Shown: piece after piece, positions 16,347 to 24,931 of the stretch
Position numbering within the stretch: the first letter of the stretch is position 1
Layout: every line of letters starts with the position of its first letter
DNA from: Neorhizobium galegae
GTDB taxonomy: Bacteria; Pseudomonadota; Alphaproteobacteria; Rhizobiales; Rhizobiaceae
DNA: 64,000 nt
NCBI RefSeq assembly: GCF_021391675.1
Contig: NZ_CP090096.1
Coordinates: 496,001 to 560,000 of the forward strand
Reading direction: 5' to 3'
Notes under the pieces: generated by a model
The model's database searches: none
Told to the model about the DNA's origin: nothing
What the model saw: the letters and a program-made list of their open reading frames with translations, nothing else
Made by a program: the position numbers and the translations under genes

Positions 16347-16482
16347 CCTACTGAGATGAAATGCAGATCGGGTGGGGTCACGATCGGCGCCGATGATGCC
16401 CCCGCCCTCGTTGCGAGTTTGCAAGTAAAGTCAGGCGCTTGCCGCCTTTTCAAAAGGAGCAAACCTTCGGTGCTGTTTCACG
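16295..16482 (+). repeat. MITE-like inverted-repeat element, copy 4
   Basis: Full-length copy with left end TGTGAATCAGCGCCGAAGG and right end CCTTCGGTGCTGTTTCAC. It is inserted in the 3' end of the LysR gene and supplies that gene's last codons and stop. The interior matches copy 1 closely. No target duplication is visible. Confidence 0.8.
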
Positions 16483-16530
16483 GATTGGGGCCTAAGAGCC
16501 GGGCCGGCCATGCGGCTGACCTGCGCGGCA

Positions 16531-17268
16531 TCAGCTGGAAAACGCTTTGAAATCCCTCAGCACATCCCGGTAGCGGATCTGGCTTCCTCTCAGGTGGTCG
16601 CGCATGGCATTGCGTGCCGCCTCCTCGTTGCGATCCGAGATCGCCACGACGATTGCTTCATGTTCCGTATGGATCATGCGGCGGTAGGCGGTCTGTTCTC
16701 CGGACCGTTCGCCGGGCGTGGCCCTCGATTGCGGAATGGCCGCGGTGCCGTGAAATTCCAGATGCTGCCGGAACAGTGGGTTGTTCGTGGCGTCGGCGAT
16801 GGCGAAATGCAGCGCAAGATCCGCCTCGCGGATCGATTCGTTCTGCTCGATGCATTGCAGAATATGCCGATGACAATCGAAGATAGCCTCTTCCTGCGCC
16901 GGAGACCGGCGCATCGCCGCCAGACCGGCAGCCTCGATCTCCAGCGGAGCCCGCACCTCGAGCACCTCCAGGTCGGACGAGACGCGCGCCCGGTCGATTT
17001 TCCGGCCGGAGGGAGGTGAGGTCTCCTGGCTGAGAACATAAATTCCCGCGCCCTGCCTCACTTCGACAAGCCCGTCCGATCTGAGCGCAGCGACCGCTTC
17101 CCGAACTACCGTACGGCTTACGCCATGCGTTTCCGTCAGTTCGACTTCGCTTGGGAGTTTGTCGCCGGGCGAATACTGACCGCTGGAAATTGCGGTCCGA
17201 AGGCTTTCCCCGACCCGTGACACCAGCGATCCCGGTCCCTTGTTCCGATCCTTGGTCTGGGTTGTCAC
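16531..17268 (-). CDS. GntR-family regulator, FadR/FCD subfamily
   Basis: The 245-residue protein has an N-terminal winged helix-turn-helix (ISSGQYSPGDKLPSEVELTE, then HGVSRTVVREAVAALRSDGL) and a C-terminal all-helical FCD ligand domain in which ADLALHFAIADATNNP and the closing H-rich MIHTEHEAIVVAI helix would bind metal and effector. FCD regulators commonly sense sugar acids or other carboxylates. GTG 17268 is preferred because GGGGA lies upstream; a TTG at 17286 is an alternative. It diverges from the acyltransferase gene at 17524, which is a likely target. Confidence 0.88.
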   Translation of the reverse strand: MTTQTKDRNKGPGSLVSRVGESLRTAISSGQYSPGDKLPSEVELTETHGVSRTVVREAVAALRSDGLVEVRQGAGIYVLSQETSPPSGRKIDRARVSSDLEVLEVRAPLEIEAAGLAAMRRSPAQEEAIFDCHRHILQCIEQNESIREADLALHFAIADATNNPLFRQHLEFHGTAAIPQSRATPGERSGEQTAYRRMIHTEHEAIVVAISDRNEEAARNAMRDHLRGSQIRYRDVLRDFKAFSS

Positions 17269-17313
17269 GCTCAATCCCCGCTGCAACGACGCGACGCGTC
17301 CGCGCCGTATTCA

Positions 17314-17327
17314 TCACACGTGTATGA
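17314..17327. promoter_or_regulatory. Candidate GntR operator
   Basis: TCACACGTGTATGA is an inverted repeat with one mismatched pair around ACACGTGT, lying 46-59 bases upstream of the GntR start in the divergent control region. The spacing fits an autoregulatory operator; the match to any known GntR site is not established. Confidence 0.4.
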
Positions 17328-17523
17328 CAAATTCGGGGCCATATCAATGCGGGAGTGAATTCCATTTATCTTGAGAGGCATCGATCAGCGCCGGCGGAGG
17401 TCGAAAACAAAAGCTGGACGGTTAAATTCGTCTGCTGTATTTCCTCAATTTGCCGAATGTCAAAAATTGGTATGATGACATCGGCCCACCGAATTCTGAT
17501 CCCCCGTCGGCATTTTTCCGAGC

Positions 17524-19209
17524 ATGGAGCCGGCGTGCAAAACGAGTGACGAAATGCGGACAGATCAAGAAGTTTCCGAATCCAAGATGGATCGGGAAGC
17601 CAGGCTGCAATTTCTCACCTGGGAGCGCGGGCCTGCGGATATCCAGGGCGATCTCCAAAAGAGGCTGAAGGAAAAACTGGCGCAGTCCGCCGGAGCACGG
17701 ATCGCAGATACTGCCTATATCGCAAGCGACGCGCGCATTTTCACATCCTCTCTGATCCTCGGCGATCGTTCCTGGATTGCGGGGCACGCGCTCGTGCGTG
17801 GAGACGTGGAACTCGGCTCCAATTGTTCGGTCAACCCCTACGCATGCATCTCCGGAAAGGTCCGGTGCGGAAACGGTGTGCGTATTGCTTCGCTCGTTTC
17901 GATCGTCGGCTTCAATCATGGCTTCGACGATCCGGACATACCGATCAACGATCAGCCTCACGAGACACTCGGCATTACGATCGGCGATGATGTGTGGATC
18001 GGTGCCAATGCGGTCATTCTGGACGGCGTGACGATCGGGAGGGGTGCCGTTATCGCCGCCGGTGCGGTTGTCACCAAGGACATTCCAGATCTGGCGATCG
18101 CGGCGGGAGTGCCGGCCAAAGTCGTGCGCCGTCGCGGGGAAACGGCAGCGGCGGGAAAATCGCGCCGGGCCGAGGTCGAGCAGGCGCTGCTGCAGATCAG
18201 CAAGATGGCGGAAGCCGAGTGGCGAGATGTGCGGGAACGGCATCTGACGCCCGGCGGTTATCGGTCGACGGATGCCGACGGTGTTGCGCGCATGAGCGTC
18301 AGGCATGAATGCGATGCGATCGAGATTGCCGCGGGTTTTGGGGAACAGCCTTCCGGGAACGGGGCGAAGGCGATCGTCGATCGCCTTCAGGCGCTGCAAG
18401 ACTCGGCGACCGGCTTTTTCCCCGATCCGTTTCGGCTACCTGACCCTGCGAAGAATATCCGCGATGACTCCCTCACTCTCTATAACGTGCTGGCGGTCGG
18501 TTATGCGCTGGAGATACTCGGCGCGCATCCCTCCCACCCGATCTCCGGCGTCGAGATGGACGCGGTCGGGCTCTGCGACTGGTTGGAGGCCTTGCCCTGG
18601 AGCAGCCGCGCATGGTGGTGCGGCGACCGGGTGGACGCTATCGCTACCGCGCTTTATTTCAACGCCCGGTATTTCAGGAGCGGCAGGGGGAAGGAAATCC
18701 TCTTTGGCTGGCTTTCGACCCATATCGATCGTTCGATCGGGCTGTGGGGAAAGCCGACCGCGGAACAAGGCCTCCTGCAGCCGGTAAACGGCTTTTACCG
18801 CCTCACCCGCGGAGCCCATGCCCAGTTCGGCATCCCGGTCCCTTTCCCTGAAGCCGCGATCAATTCCGTCATGGCGCACTATCGAAACAGCAGCGGTTTT
18901 TCCGGCCCAACCTATACGGCCTGCAATCTGCTCGATACGATCCATCCGCTTTGGTTGTGCCTCAAGCAGACGGATTTCATGCGCGGCCAGGCGGAAGCAG
19001 TGGCTGAGGACATCATCTTGCGTTCGCCGGACCGGTGGCAGGCGAAAAGGGGCTTTGCCTTCGCTGACGGTCAGACAGGAAGCCTGCAGGGCACGGAAAT
19101 GTGGCTTTCGACCCTGCATCTTGCCGCGGACCTGTTGGGCCTGGCTGAAAACTTCGCCTTCGTTCCCAAAGGGGTGCATCGGACGCGACCGGCGGGAATG
19201 GGGCTGTAG
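17524..19209 (+). CDS. Two-domain protein: hexapeptide-repeat acyltransferase plus alpha-helical C-terminal domain
   Basis: The first ~210 residues are a left-handed beta-helix acyltransferase: repeated I-G-x-x-x-x hexapeptides ([20 protein letters not shown], then [18 protein letters not shown]) and the [10 protein letters not shown] loop that holds a likely catalytic His. The following ~350 residues are helical, with [38 protein letters not shown] and [20 protein letters not shown], and look like a toroid of glycan-processing enzymes, but I cannot assign a family. The combination would acetylate and bind or trim a sugar. Starts at 17554 and 17587 are also possible because none has a strong ribosome binding site. 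Divergent to the GntR gene. Confidence 0.75.
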   Translation: MEPACKTSDEMRTDQEVSESKMDREARLQFLTWERGPADIQGDLQKRLKEKLAQSAGARIADTAYIASDARIFTSSLILGDRSWIAGHALVRGDVELGSNCSVNPYACISGKVRCGNGVRIASLVSIVGFNHGFDDPDIPINDQPHETLGITIGDDVWIGANAVILDGVTIGRGAVIAAGAVVTKDIPDLAIAAGVPAKVVRRRGETAAAGKSRRAEVEQALLQISKMAEAEWRDVRERHLTPGGYRSTDADGVARMSVRHECDAIEIAAGFGEQPSGNGAKAIVDRLQALQDSATGFFPDPFRLPDPAKNIRDDSLTLYNVLAVGYALEILGAHPSHPISGVEMDAVGLCDWLEALPWSSRAWWCGDRVDAIATALYFNARYFRSGRGKEILFGWLSTHIDRSIGLWGKPTAEQGLLQPVNGFYRLTRGAHAQFGIPVPFPEAAINSVMAHYRNSSGFSGPTYTACNLLDTIHPLWLCLKQTDFMRGQAEAVAEDIILRSPDRWQAKRGFAFADGQTGSLQGTEMWLSTLHLAADLLGLAENFAFVPKGVHRTRPAGMGL

Positions 19210-19231
19210 CGCTTGCAGGCGTTATTGGCGC

Positions 19232-19417
19232 CTAGCGGAATCGCGGCGGTCGTGGCGGCGAGTTCGAGTGGATCTCGTGCACCGGCGCGTGCTTTCCCAA
19301 GAGCCTTAACATCTTCTTTTCGTCCTCCAGCCGCATTCCGTTTTTACGGCAGTGTTCAGCGACGTCGTGGTCGCGTGGCCCAGGAATTCTGACCTGCCGA
19401 TCGGCATCCTTTTTCAT
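19232..19417 (-). CDS. Small conserved-looking hypothetical protein (61 aa)
   Basis: A strong AGGAGG precedes ATG 19417, which supports translation. The product is charged (MKKDADRQVRIPGPRDHDVA at the start, a short helix around EDEKKMLRLLGKHA) and ends with a Pro/Arg-rich tail. No signal peptide, membrane segment or known motif is seen. It has no clear operon partner; the acyltransferase gene converges on it 22 bases away. Function unknown. Confidence 0.65.
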   Translation of the reverse strand: MKKDADRQVRIPGPRDHDVAEHCRKNGMRLEDEKKMLRLLGKHAPVHEIHSNSPPRPPRFR

Positions 19418-19582
19418 GACGCTTCCTCCTAACAATACAACGCTCCCAAGCGGCAATTGTTCGTTAGATGAAGCTAAAATTCAACCCCTGTCGTCGCAAC
19501 CCCGGCTTTCGCGTGGAGTGGATAGTGTCCGCATCAGGCGCCACTGGGCTCAGCCAAGCGTGTCGCAGAGCTTGGCATCGAG

Positions 19583-19613
19583 AAAAAGCCCCTCTGCAGA
19601 GCAGAAGGGCTTT
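19583..19613 (-). terminator. Terminator after the second GCG/CRP-motif gene
   Basis: On the minus strand AGCCCTTCTGC pairs with GCAGAGGGGCT (one wobble) around a short loop and is followed by TTTTT. It closely resembles the terminator after the paralog at 5991-6299. Confidence 0.8.
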
Positions 19614-19619
19614 CCCGTA

Positions 19620-19922
19620 TCAACGCCAATCCCGGTGATCGCGCCAGTCGCGATGGCCTCGCCATTCCCGGCGAGGCGGTCCTCGGTCGTCCCATCGATC
19701 CCGACGATCCCACCGATCGCTGTAGCGGGGCGGCGGCGGCCGCCAGCGGTTGGGGCGGCAATCGCCCCACCGGTTCAGGTGGTAACCGCGGCCGCAAGCC
19801 CAATCGACCTTCTCGGCGGTTGGTTTTGCCGGCACGGCAATGGTTCCGATCGGCATGGCATTTGCCGCGCCTCCGAAAAGACAAGCTGCGATCAAACTGG
19901 CCGCTAAGACTATCCTGCGCAT
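19620..19922 (-). CDS. Small secreted GCG/CRP-motif protein (paralog of 5991-6299)
   Basis: The 100-residue protein has a signal peptide (MRRIVLAASLIAACLFGGAA) and the mature motif ACGRGYHLNRWGDCRPNRW, then a Pro run and Arg/Trp/Asp-rich repeats (DRWDRRDRWDDRG, HRDWRDHRDWR). The start is set by GGAGG before ATG 19922. Layout, motif and terminator match the copy at 5991, so the two are paralogs about 13.6 kb apart and on opposite strands. The GCG/CRP family is common in rhizobia and of unknown function; an envelope location is predicted. Confidence 0.82.
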   Translation of the reverse strand: MRRIVLAASLIAACLFGGAANAMPIGTIAVPAKPTAEKVDWACGRGYHLNRWGDCRPNRWRPPPPRYSDRWDRRDRWDDRGPPRREWRGHRDWRDHRDWR

Positions 19923-20133
19923 CGGTTTCCTCCAGAGTGCACACGCTGACAGATTGCGGCGCGATCCTTGAACCGTTGCTGAAGTCCGCATTCATCTAAG
20001 CTTCAGCTTATGTACATTTGCTCGAGGGCGGCGTTTGCGCACGTCTGCTCAAGTCCCGAAAGGCTCCTTCCATGAGAGTTGCGGCGAGGAGGTTTGAACA
20101 AGGACAGGCCCGGTTTCCTTCTGGCAGCCGGCC

Positions 20134-20535
20134 TCAGCGATAACGCGAGCGGTTCCGGCCGTCGTCGCGAGAGTCGGAATCGTCCGACGACGCTCCTCGC
20201 TCCAGCCGGTCCAGCACCTGCAGGAGAAGATCCGCGCAATCCTTTGTGGGTTCGCCGTCGGCGCAGCGCAGGTCGATCGTGGTTCGCCCGTTCTCGATGC
20301 GGAAACGCGCTCCGCGCTCCCGTGGTGGTCGACGGTCCGCCATCGGAGGCATCCGCCACTCGTCTCCGTCCCTGTCAGCGGCCGGTTCCTGAGGACCGGG
20401 CGGCGGCGCGTTCGAGGCGCGATCCCGCTCAGCCTGTGGCGGGGTACTGGGAGACGCGTTAGGAGTTTCCTGCGCGAGTGTCAGGTTGGCCGACAGCGAA
20501 AGAACGGCCGCTGCCGTGATGAGAAGACGTTTCAT
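20134..20535 (-). CDS. Secreted Pro/Asp-rich hypothetical protein
   Basis: The 133-residue product begins with a signal peptide (MKRLLITAAAVLSLSANLTL, then AQ at the likely cleavage site). A disordered, Pro- and charge-rich middle follows, then a short ordered segment GARFRIENGRTTIDLRCADG with two cysteines (RCADGEPTKDCADLL) that may form a disulfide, and a Ser/Asp/Arg tail. GGAGGG precedes ATG 20535. It is transcribed with the same orientation as the ABC importer upstream but after a 128-base gap. Periplasmic; function unknown. Confidence 0.72.
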   Translation of the reverse strand: MKRLLITAAAVLSLSANLTLAQETPNASPSTPPQAERDRASNAPPPGPQEPAADRDGDEWRMPPMADRRPPRERGARFRIENGRTTIDLRCADGEPTKDCADLLLQVLDRLERGASSDDSDSRDDGRNRSRYR

Positions 20536-20663
20536 GTCGGGCCCTCCGGTTCCGGATGACCAACAACAATGACAAGGGTTTGTTTGTTCCAGTGGACGTT
20601 CGCGCAACGGCCTTCGGCTCTCATGGCGCGGACTGTGCGGTCGGAACTCTGTCGTAGGGGGGA

Positions 20664-21425
20664 TCAGACGAGGTAATGGATATGGGGTCGTGAATGGTGC
20701 GGCGAGGCTTCTACCCGTGCTTCGACGGAAAACACGTCCCTGAGCAGAGCTTCGGTCAGCACCTCTTCCGGTGCCCCGCACGCGACGATCCTGCCGTTCT
20801 GCATGACGATCAGCTCATCGCAGAACATCGCTGCATGGTTGAGATCGTGAATCGCGATGATGCTCGTCATCGGCAGGCCGGAAACCAGCCGCATCAGGCC
20901 GATCTGATGCTGGATATCCAGATGGTTGGTCGGTTCGTCGAGGATGAGTTCCTTCGGCGATTGCGCCAGCGCCCTTGCGATATGGGTCCGCTGCTTTTCG
21001 CCACCGGAAAGGGACTGCCAGCGGTCGTTGCGCTTGTGGGCCATGCCGGCACGCGCAAGAGCGGTCTCGACCGCTTCGTCGTCAGTGAGCGACCAGCCGG
21101 AGAATATCGACCGGTGTGGAAACCGCCCGAGCTTCACCACATCGACGACCCTCAGATTGGCATTGGTCGTGGCGTGCTGTTCAACGAAGGCGACTCGCTT
21201 TGCGATCGACCGCCGCCCGATTGTCTTGAGATCCTTGCCCTCGAGCATGATGGAACCCGAATGCGGCAGTTTCAGACCCGCGAGCAGACGCAGGAGAGAC
21301 GTCTTTCCCGAACCGTTCGGTCCCAGCAGGCCGAGCGTCTTGCCCGGCTGTGCCTCGAACGAAACCCCGTCGAGCACGGTCTTCCGGCCAATTTTCCAGG
21401 TGAGGTTCTCGGTCTTGATGCTCAT
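20664..21425 (-). CDS. FecE/FhuC-type ABC transporter ATP-binding protein
   Basis: The 253-residue ATPase shows Walker A GPNGSGKTS (about residues 35-43), a Q-loop at VEQH, the signature LSGGEKQ (about 137-143), Walker B LILDEP and the switch His in AIHDLNH. It would power import of a ferric siderophore, heme or corrinoid with the permease and binding protein encoded just upstream. Its ATG overlaps the permease stop by 4 bases. It is the last gene of the operon. Confidence 0.92.
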   Translation of the reverse strand: MSIKTENLTWKIGRKTVLDGVSFEAQPGKTLGLLGPNGSGKTSLLRLLAGLKLPHSGSIMLEGKDLKTIGRRSIAKRVAFVEQHATTNANLRVVDVVKLGRFPHRSIFSGWSLTDDEAVETALARAGMAHKRNDRWQSLSGGEKQRTHIARALAQSPKELILDEPTNHLDIQHQIGLMRLVSGLPMTSIIAIHDLNHAAMFCDELIVMQNGRIVACGAPEEVLTEALLRDVFSVEARVEASPHHSRPHIHYLV

Positions 21426-22462
21426 GACGCGCGTTGGAACCGGTAGAGGATGATCGAAAAGAAGGGCACGCCGACCAGCGCGGTGACGACGCCGATCGGC
21501 AGGACCTGCTGTGGGATGAGGGTGCGTGACGCAATGTCCGCCACCACCATGAAAACGGCACCGACGACGGCGCAGGCCGGAAGCAAGCGGACATGCAGTG
21601 GTCCGACCGCAAACCGCGCCACATGCGGTACGACAAGGCCGACGAAGCCGATAGAGCCGACCATGCTGACGATCGTCGCCGTCATCATCGCCGTCAGGGC
21701 GAAAAGCACGATGCGTGCGTGCGCGACATTGACACCGAGCGACGCCGCCGCTTCATCGCCGAAGGCAAAGGCGTCGAGCACGCGGGCATAAAGCAGGCAG
21801 GCCACCAGCGCGATGCCGACGATGATCGAGACCAGCGTCAGTTCCGGCCAGCGCACGCCGCCGAAACTGCCAAGCAACCAGAACATCACGTCGCGCGCCT
21901 GCTGGGCATTGCCCGACGTCGTGACGATGTAGGAGGTCGAGGCGTTGAAGAGCTGCGAAGCGGCGACACCGGCAAGAATGGTGCGGTCCGCACCGCCGCG
22001 CGTGCCGTTGGATAGCAGAGCCACGAAGAAGAAGGCGGCGAAGGCGCCGGCAAAAGCCCCGGCCGATAGTGAAACCGTGCCTGCGCCAACACCGAGGATG
22101 ACGATCGCGACGGCTCCGGTGGACGCGCCGGCGGAGATACCGAGAACATAGGGTTCGGCCAGCGGGTTGCGCAGCAGCGATTGCATGATCGCTCCCGACA
22201 GGGCGAGGCCCGCACCGCAAAAGGCCGCGACCAGCGCCCGGCTGAGACGGTAGTCCCAGATGACCGTCTCATGGATACGGTTGAGCCCTACCGCCGTCCA
22301 TCCCAGCCGATTGGCAACCGCAGAAAAGGTCGTCGCGAGCGGGATCGGCAGATCGCCGATCCCGACGCTTATGCCGACAACGAGACCGATGGCCGCAAGC
22401 GAAGCCACCAGCACGGCCGCGAAGGCGAAAAGCTGCTGAAGGGAGCCGCGCTTTTCCGTCAC
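21422..22462 (-). CDS. FecCD-type ABC transporter permease
   Basis: The 346-residue permease has the length and multi-helix pattern of BtuC/FecCD proteins. Recognisable blocks are YRLSRALVAAFCGAGLALSG, LLRNPLAEPYVLGISAGAS and the C-terminal GFVGLVVPHVARF segment with the ATPase-contact region. It starts at GTG 22462, overlapping the binding-protein stop (GTGA). It should form a homodimeric channel for an iron chelate or corrinoid. Confidence 0.92.
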   Translation of the reverse strand: MTEKRGSLQQLFAFAAVLVASLAAIGLVVGISVGIGDLPIPLATTFSAVANRLGWTAVGLNRIHETVIWDYRLSRALVAAFCGAGLALSGAIMQSLLRNPLAEPYVLGISAGASTGAVAIVILGVGAGTVSLSAGAFAGAFAAFFFVALLSNGTRGGADRTILAGVAASQLFNASTSYIVTTSGNAQQARDVMFWLLGSFGGVRWPELTLVSIIVGIALVACLLYARVLDAFAFGDEAAASLGVNVAHARIVLFALTAMMTATIVSMVGSIGFVGLVVPHVARFAVGPLHVRLLPACAVVGAVFMVVADIASRTLIPQQVLPIGVVTALVGVPFFSIILYRFQRAS

Positions 22463-23481
22463 TTCAGAAGACCGATGGCCTTCAACTGTTCGGCCACTTG
22501 TTCGGCGCCATAGATCGTCCGCACGGTCGGGTTCATGGCCTGACCGTCCATCACCACCATTGCCTTGTTCTTCACGGCGGTGATCTGGCTGACGGCCGGA
22601 TCGGTGGTCAGGAACTTGATCTTTGCTTCCGGCTTGTCGAGTTCCCAGCGGTTGCGGTCCAGATTGGCGACGACGATCACGTCCGGATTGGCAGCGATGA
22701 TGCTTTCCCAGCCGAGTGTCGGCCATTCGGCTTCGGCGGTAACGGCATTGCGGCCGCCCAGCACATCGGCGATGAAGCCGGACGCTGCGTTCTTGCCGCC
22801 AAGATAAGCATCGGCCGACGGGCTGGGGCTGGAGAACCAGAAGACGTAGGAGAGGCTTTTGCCGTCCTTCGACACGCTGGAGCGGAGTTTGGCTTCGCGC
22901 GCCTTGAAGTCGGCGATCAATGCCTGGCCGCGATCAGCGACATCGAAGATCTGCGATAGTTCGTCGATTTCCTTGTAGAGCAGGTCCATGTTCCAAAGCT
23001 GGGCGCGGCTGCCGTACTGGTCCTTGACCTCCTTGGTGCTGAGGCAGGTGCTGGGCGAGAGATAGCTCGGAACGCCGACCTTGTCGAAATCCTCACGCTT
23101 GGCGACCTTGCTGCTCGGGCCGACCAGGCTCGGCAAAGCGGCCGCCACGAAATCCGGGTTCTCCGCCAGGATCGATTCGAAGGTCGGGAATTCGACGCTC
23201 AGAAGCTTGACCTTGGCATTGGCTTCGGCAAGCTGCGGCAAAACCTTGCTCGGCCAGAAGGCGGTGCCGGCCATCTTGTCCTGGAGGCCGAGCAGCAGCA
23301 GGATTTCCGCGCTGTTCTGGCCAAGCCCGATTGCCCGCTCGGGCGCCTTCTGGAAACTGACCTGGGCGCCGCAGTTTTCGATGGTGAGGGGATATTTCGT
23401 CGAGGCGAATGCCGAGGAAACAGTGAAGCTGGATGCGGTCGCGATCAACAGCGCGGTCAAGGTGGATTTTAGCGTGAGCAT
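22459..23481 (-). CDS. Iron-siderophore/corrinoid-type ABC transporter substrate-binding protein
   Basis: The 340-residue periplasmic protein has a signal peptide (MLTLKSTLTALLIATASSFT, cleavage near AFA-S at about residue 26) and a class III binding-protein fold with PERAIGLGQNSAEILLLLGL, PTFESILAENPDFVAA and the C-terminal WESIIAANPDVIVVANLD pairs. Start 23481 is preferred over longer forms because it gives a clean signal peptide with AGGACC upstream. It leads the three-gene importer operon (binding protein, permease, ATPase). The ligand is not determined, and no cobalamin riboswitch was seen upstream. Confidence 0.9.
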   Translation of the reverse strand: MLTLKSTLTALLIATASSFTVSSAFASTKYPLTIENCGAQVSFQKAPERAIGLGQNSAEILLLLGLQDKMAGTAFWPSKVLPQLAEANAKVKLLSVEFPTFESILAENPDFVAAALPSLVGPSSKVAKREDFDKVGVPSYLSPSTCLSTKEVKDQYGSRAQLWNMDLLYKEIDELSQIFDVADRGQALIADFKAREAKLRSSVSKDGKSLSYVFWFSSPSPSADAYLGGKNAASGFIADVLGGRNAVTAEAEWPTLGWESIIAANPDVIVVANLDRNRWELDKPEAKIKFLTTDPAVSQITAVKNKAMVVMDGQAMNPTVRTIYGAEQVAEQLKAIGLLK

Positions 23482-23640
23482 GGCAGGTCCTGGTTCAAGT
23501 CTGCCATGGCGAATAGCCGTTCCTGCTGGTTTTAACAAGATAAAGCCAGTCATCTTTGATGTTGCAAGCCGACCTTCTGCCAGAGGCACATCGTCACCTG
23601 CGTCGCAGATCCCGTCCGCGTTGCGCTCAAACAAGCTCCG

Positions 23641-23856
23641 TCAGATCAGGTTGCGCCGTTTTGTCTTTATCAGGGCTGCGAGTTCCTCACCGCTGATGAT
23701 CGGCTCGGGGATTTGGCCGCAATGAACGAAGAGCTCGATGGCCGGAAGCTCGCTGATATTCTTTCTGCAATAGGCCAATGCCCTTTCCAGCGAGACGAAT
23801 GTCCGGCTGGGGACGTCTTCTGACCAGCAATGAACCGTGGCGGGTACGCGTGTCAT
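23641..23856 (-). CDS. Small hypothetical protein (71 aa)
   Basis: The predicted protein (start MTRVPATVHCWSEDVPSRTF) has a balanced globular composition with an SLERALAYCRKNI helix and a PAIELFVHCGQIPEP strand. No known domain is recognised. The ribosome binding site is weak. A palindrome at 23927-23940 lies about 70 bases upstream. It ends 160 bases before the binding-protein start and shares its orientation. Confidence 0.55.
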   Translation of the reverse strand: MTRVPATVHCWSEDVPSRTFVSLERALAYCRKNISELPAIELFVHCGQIPEPIISGEELAALIKTKRRNLI

Positions 23857-23926
23857 ATACCGGAATCCGGTCGGGCATCTTTCGGGTTTCCTCGGCGTAT
23901 CGTTCTGATGCGAATTTTTGTCAAAA

Positions 23927-23940
23927 TTATCATATGATAA
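23927..23940. promoter_or_regulatory. Perfect AT-rich palindrome upstream of 23856
   Basis: TTATCATATGATAA is a perfect 14-bp palindrome 71-84 bases upstream of the 71-aa gene. It may be an operator; no regulator can be assigned. Confidence 0.35.
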
Positions 23941-24057
23941 GAATGCGTGTGGGTTTAGCTGGCGGGGTGGTTACCGGTCTGAAACCCGGAACGCGGCAAT
24001 TTGAACGGCCTGCGCATCATCTTCCCCCGCTAGGCCGCAAGGCGCAGCGGGGTGGCT

Positions 24058-24231
24058 TCATCGTCGATCACTCTGGTCGATGGCGTGCGGAGACGGCGGT
24101 GTCTGAGAACTCGTGGGCTCGCCGGGGGTCAGGAAAAAGAAATAGACCGCACCGATGACAAGTGCGGCCGCTAGAATGGCGGTGACAAATTTCATCATGT
24201 TGTTGCCGACTTTTCTGGACGTGTCGTTCAT
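24058..24231 (-). CDS. Small single-pass membrane protein (57 aa)
   Basis: ATG 24231 follows GGAG. The product has a polar N-terminus (MNDTSRKVGNN), one hydrophobic segment MMKFVTAILAAALVIGAVYF (about residues 12-31) and a Pro/Ser-rich tail. Function unknown; a membrane anchor or stress peptide is possible. Confidence 0.6.
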   Translation of the reverse strand: MNDTSRKVGNNMMKFVTAILAAALVIGAVYFFFLTPGEPTSSQTPPSPHAIDQSDRR

Positions 24232-24334
24232 GAAGGCTCCAACAGGCTGATTGAAGAAGAGTTCCTCGCCCGATGCCGGCAGGTCATGATTGCGCTCTGC
24301 GAGCGGTCGACGGCTCCCAGGATCAAGCTCGTCT

Positions 24335-24442
24335 TCAGGCCGCTGCCGCAAGCAGGACGCTGGCGATGATCAGGCAGCCAAGCGCTGCATTCAGTCCGAT
24401 GTAAAACGCCAGTTCATGTTGGTGGTCGGGTTTGCGGTGCAT
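24335..24442 (-). CDS. Very small membrane protein (35 aa)
   Basis: A strong AGGAGG stands 7 bases before ATG 24442, which makes translation likely. The peptide has a charged His-rich start MHRKPDHQHELAFYIG and one hydrophobic helix LGCLIIASVLLAAAA, ending at TGA 24335. It is below usual gene-calling size limits. Function unknown. Confidence 0.6.
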   Translation of the reverse strand: MHRKPDHQHELAFYIGLNAALGCLIIASVLLAAAA

Positions 24443-24550
24443 CTCGTTCTCCTCCTGAAAGCCCAACCTGCCGGGGCGTTAGAAAGTTCCGGCCGGCATT
24501 GCGAGGCACTGAAAAAGGAGTGGACGAAGTAGGACAGCAAGACGCGCCGC

Positions 24551-24754
24551 CTAGTCTCCCGCTGCCCCAAGCCCAATCGGCCCATTGATCCTGTTCAAAG
24601 CTTCCCCGAGGGATTTGACCGCTTCCATCGTCACGGCCTGGGCCGACATCAGCATTGCGAGGTCAGCATCCTTCCCCTGGTGGGACAGCGCGAGGGAGCG
24701 CTTGTGCAGCTGCTGGCTTATGGTGCTCAGTTGCGTAAAAGTATTTTCGTCCAT
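24551..24754 (-). CDS. Small helical hypothetical protein (67 aa)
   Basis: GGAGG is placed 6 bases before ATG 24754, which decides this start over the ATG two codons upstream. The product (MDENTFTQLSTISQQLHKRS, then LALSHQGKDADLAMLMSAQA) looks like a short helical hairpin with no cysteine and no membrane segment. It lies among other small minus-strand genes. Function unknown. Confidence 0.65.
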   Translation of the reverse strand: MDENTFTQLSTISQQLHKRSLALSHQGKDADLAMLMSAQAVTMEAVKSLGEALNRINGPIGLGAAGD

Positions 24755-24887
24755 CTTCATCCTCCGAAGTCTGTGCGGTTTTAAAGCCGCCAGCCGGCAT
24801 TCAGTTCCAATCAGCGAGCTGAACGGCAGAATTCGTAAGCGGCGGCGGACTAAACACCTGGGGATCATCCGCTTGCCGCCGAAGGCT

Positions 24888-24915
24888 CCGGCTCCCGCTC
24901 TTTCGTGGGAGCCGG
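24888..24915. terminator. Hairpin after the repeat-protein genes
   Basis: A perfect 9-bp stem CCGGCTCCC / GGGAGCCGG encloses a 10-base loop, just beyond the stop of the gene ending at 24932. There is no T run on the minus side, so its role in termination is inferred from position. Confidence 0.5.
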
Positions 24916-24931
24916 TTCGTCGTTTTCCAGG

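Noticed and set aside
4269..16482. The four related repeats as a CRISPR array
   Set aside because: Units are ~187 bp, far apart and have inverted ends; no short regular repeats and no cas genes.
23481..23640. Possible cobalamin riboswitch upstream of the FecBCD-type operon
   Set aside because: No B12-box-like conserved core or paired arms were found; the sequence upstream is ordinary.
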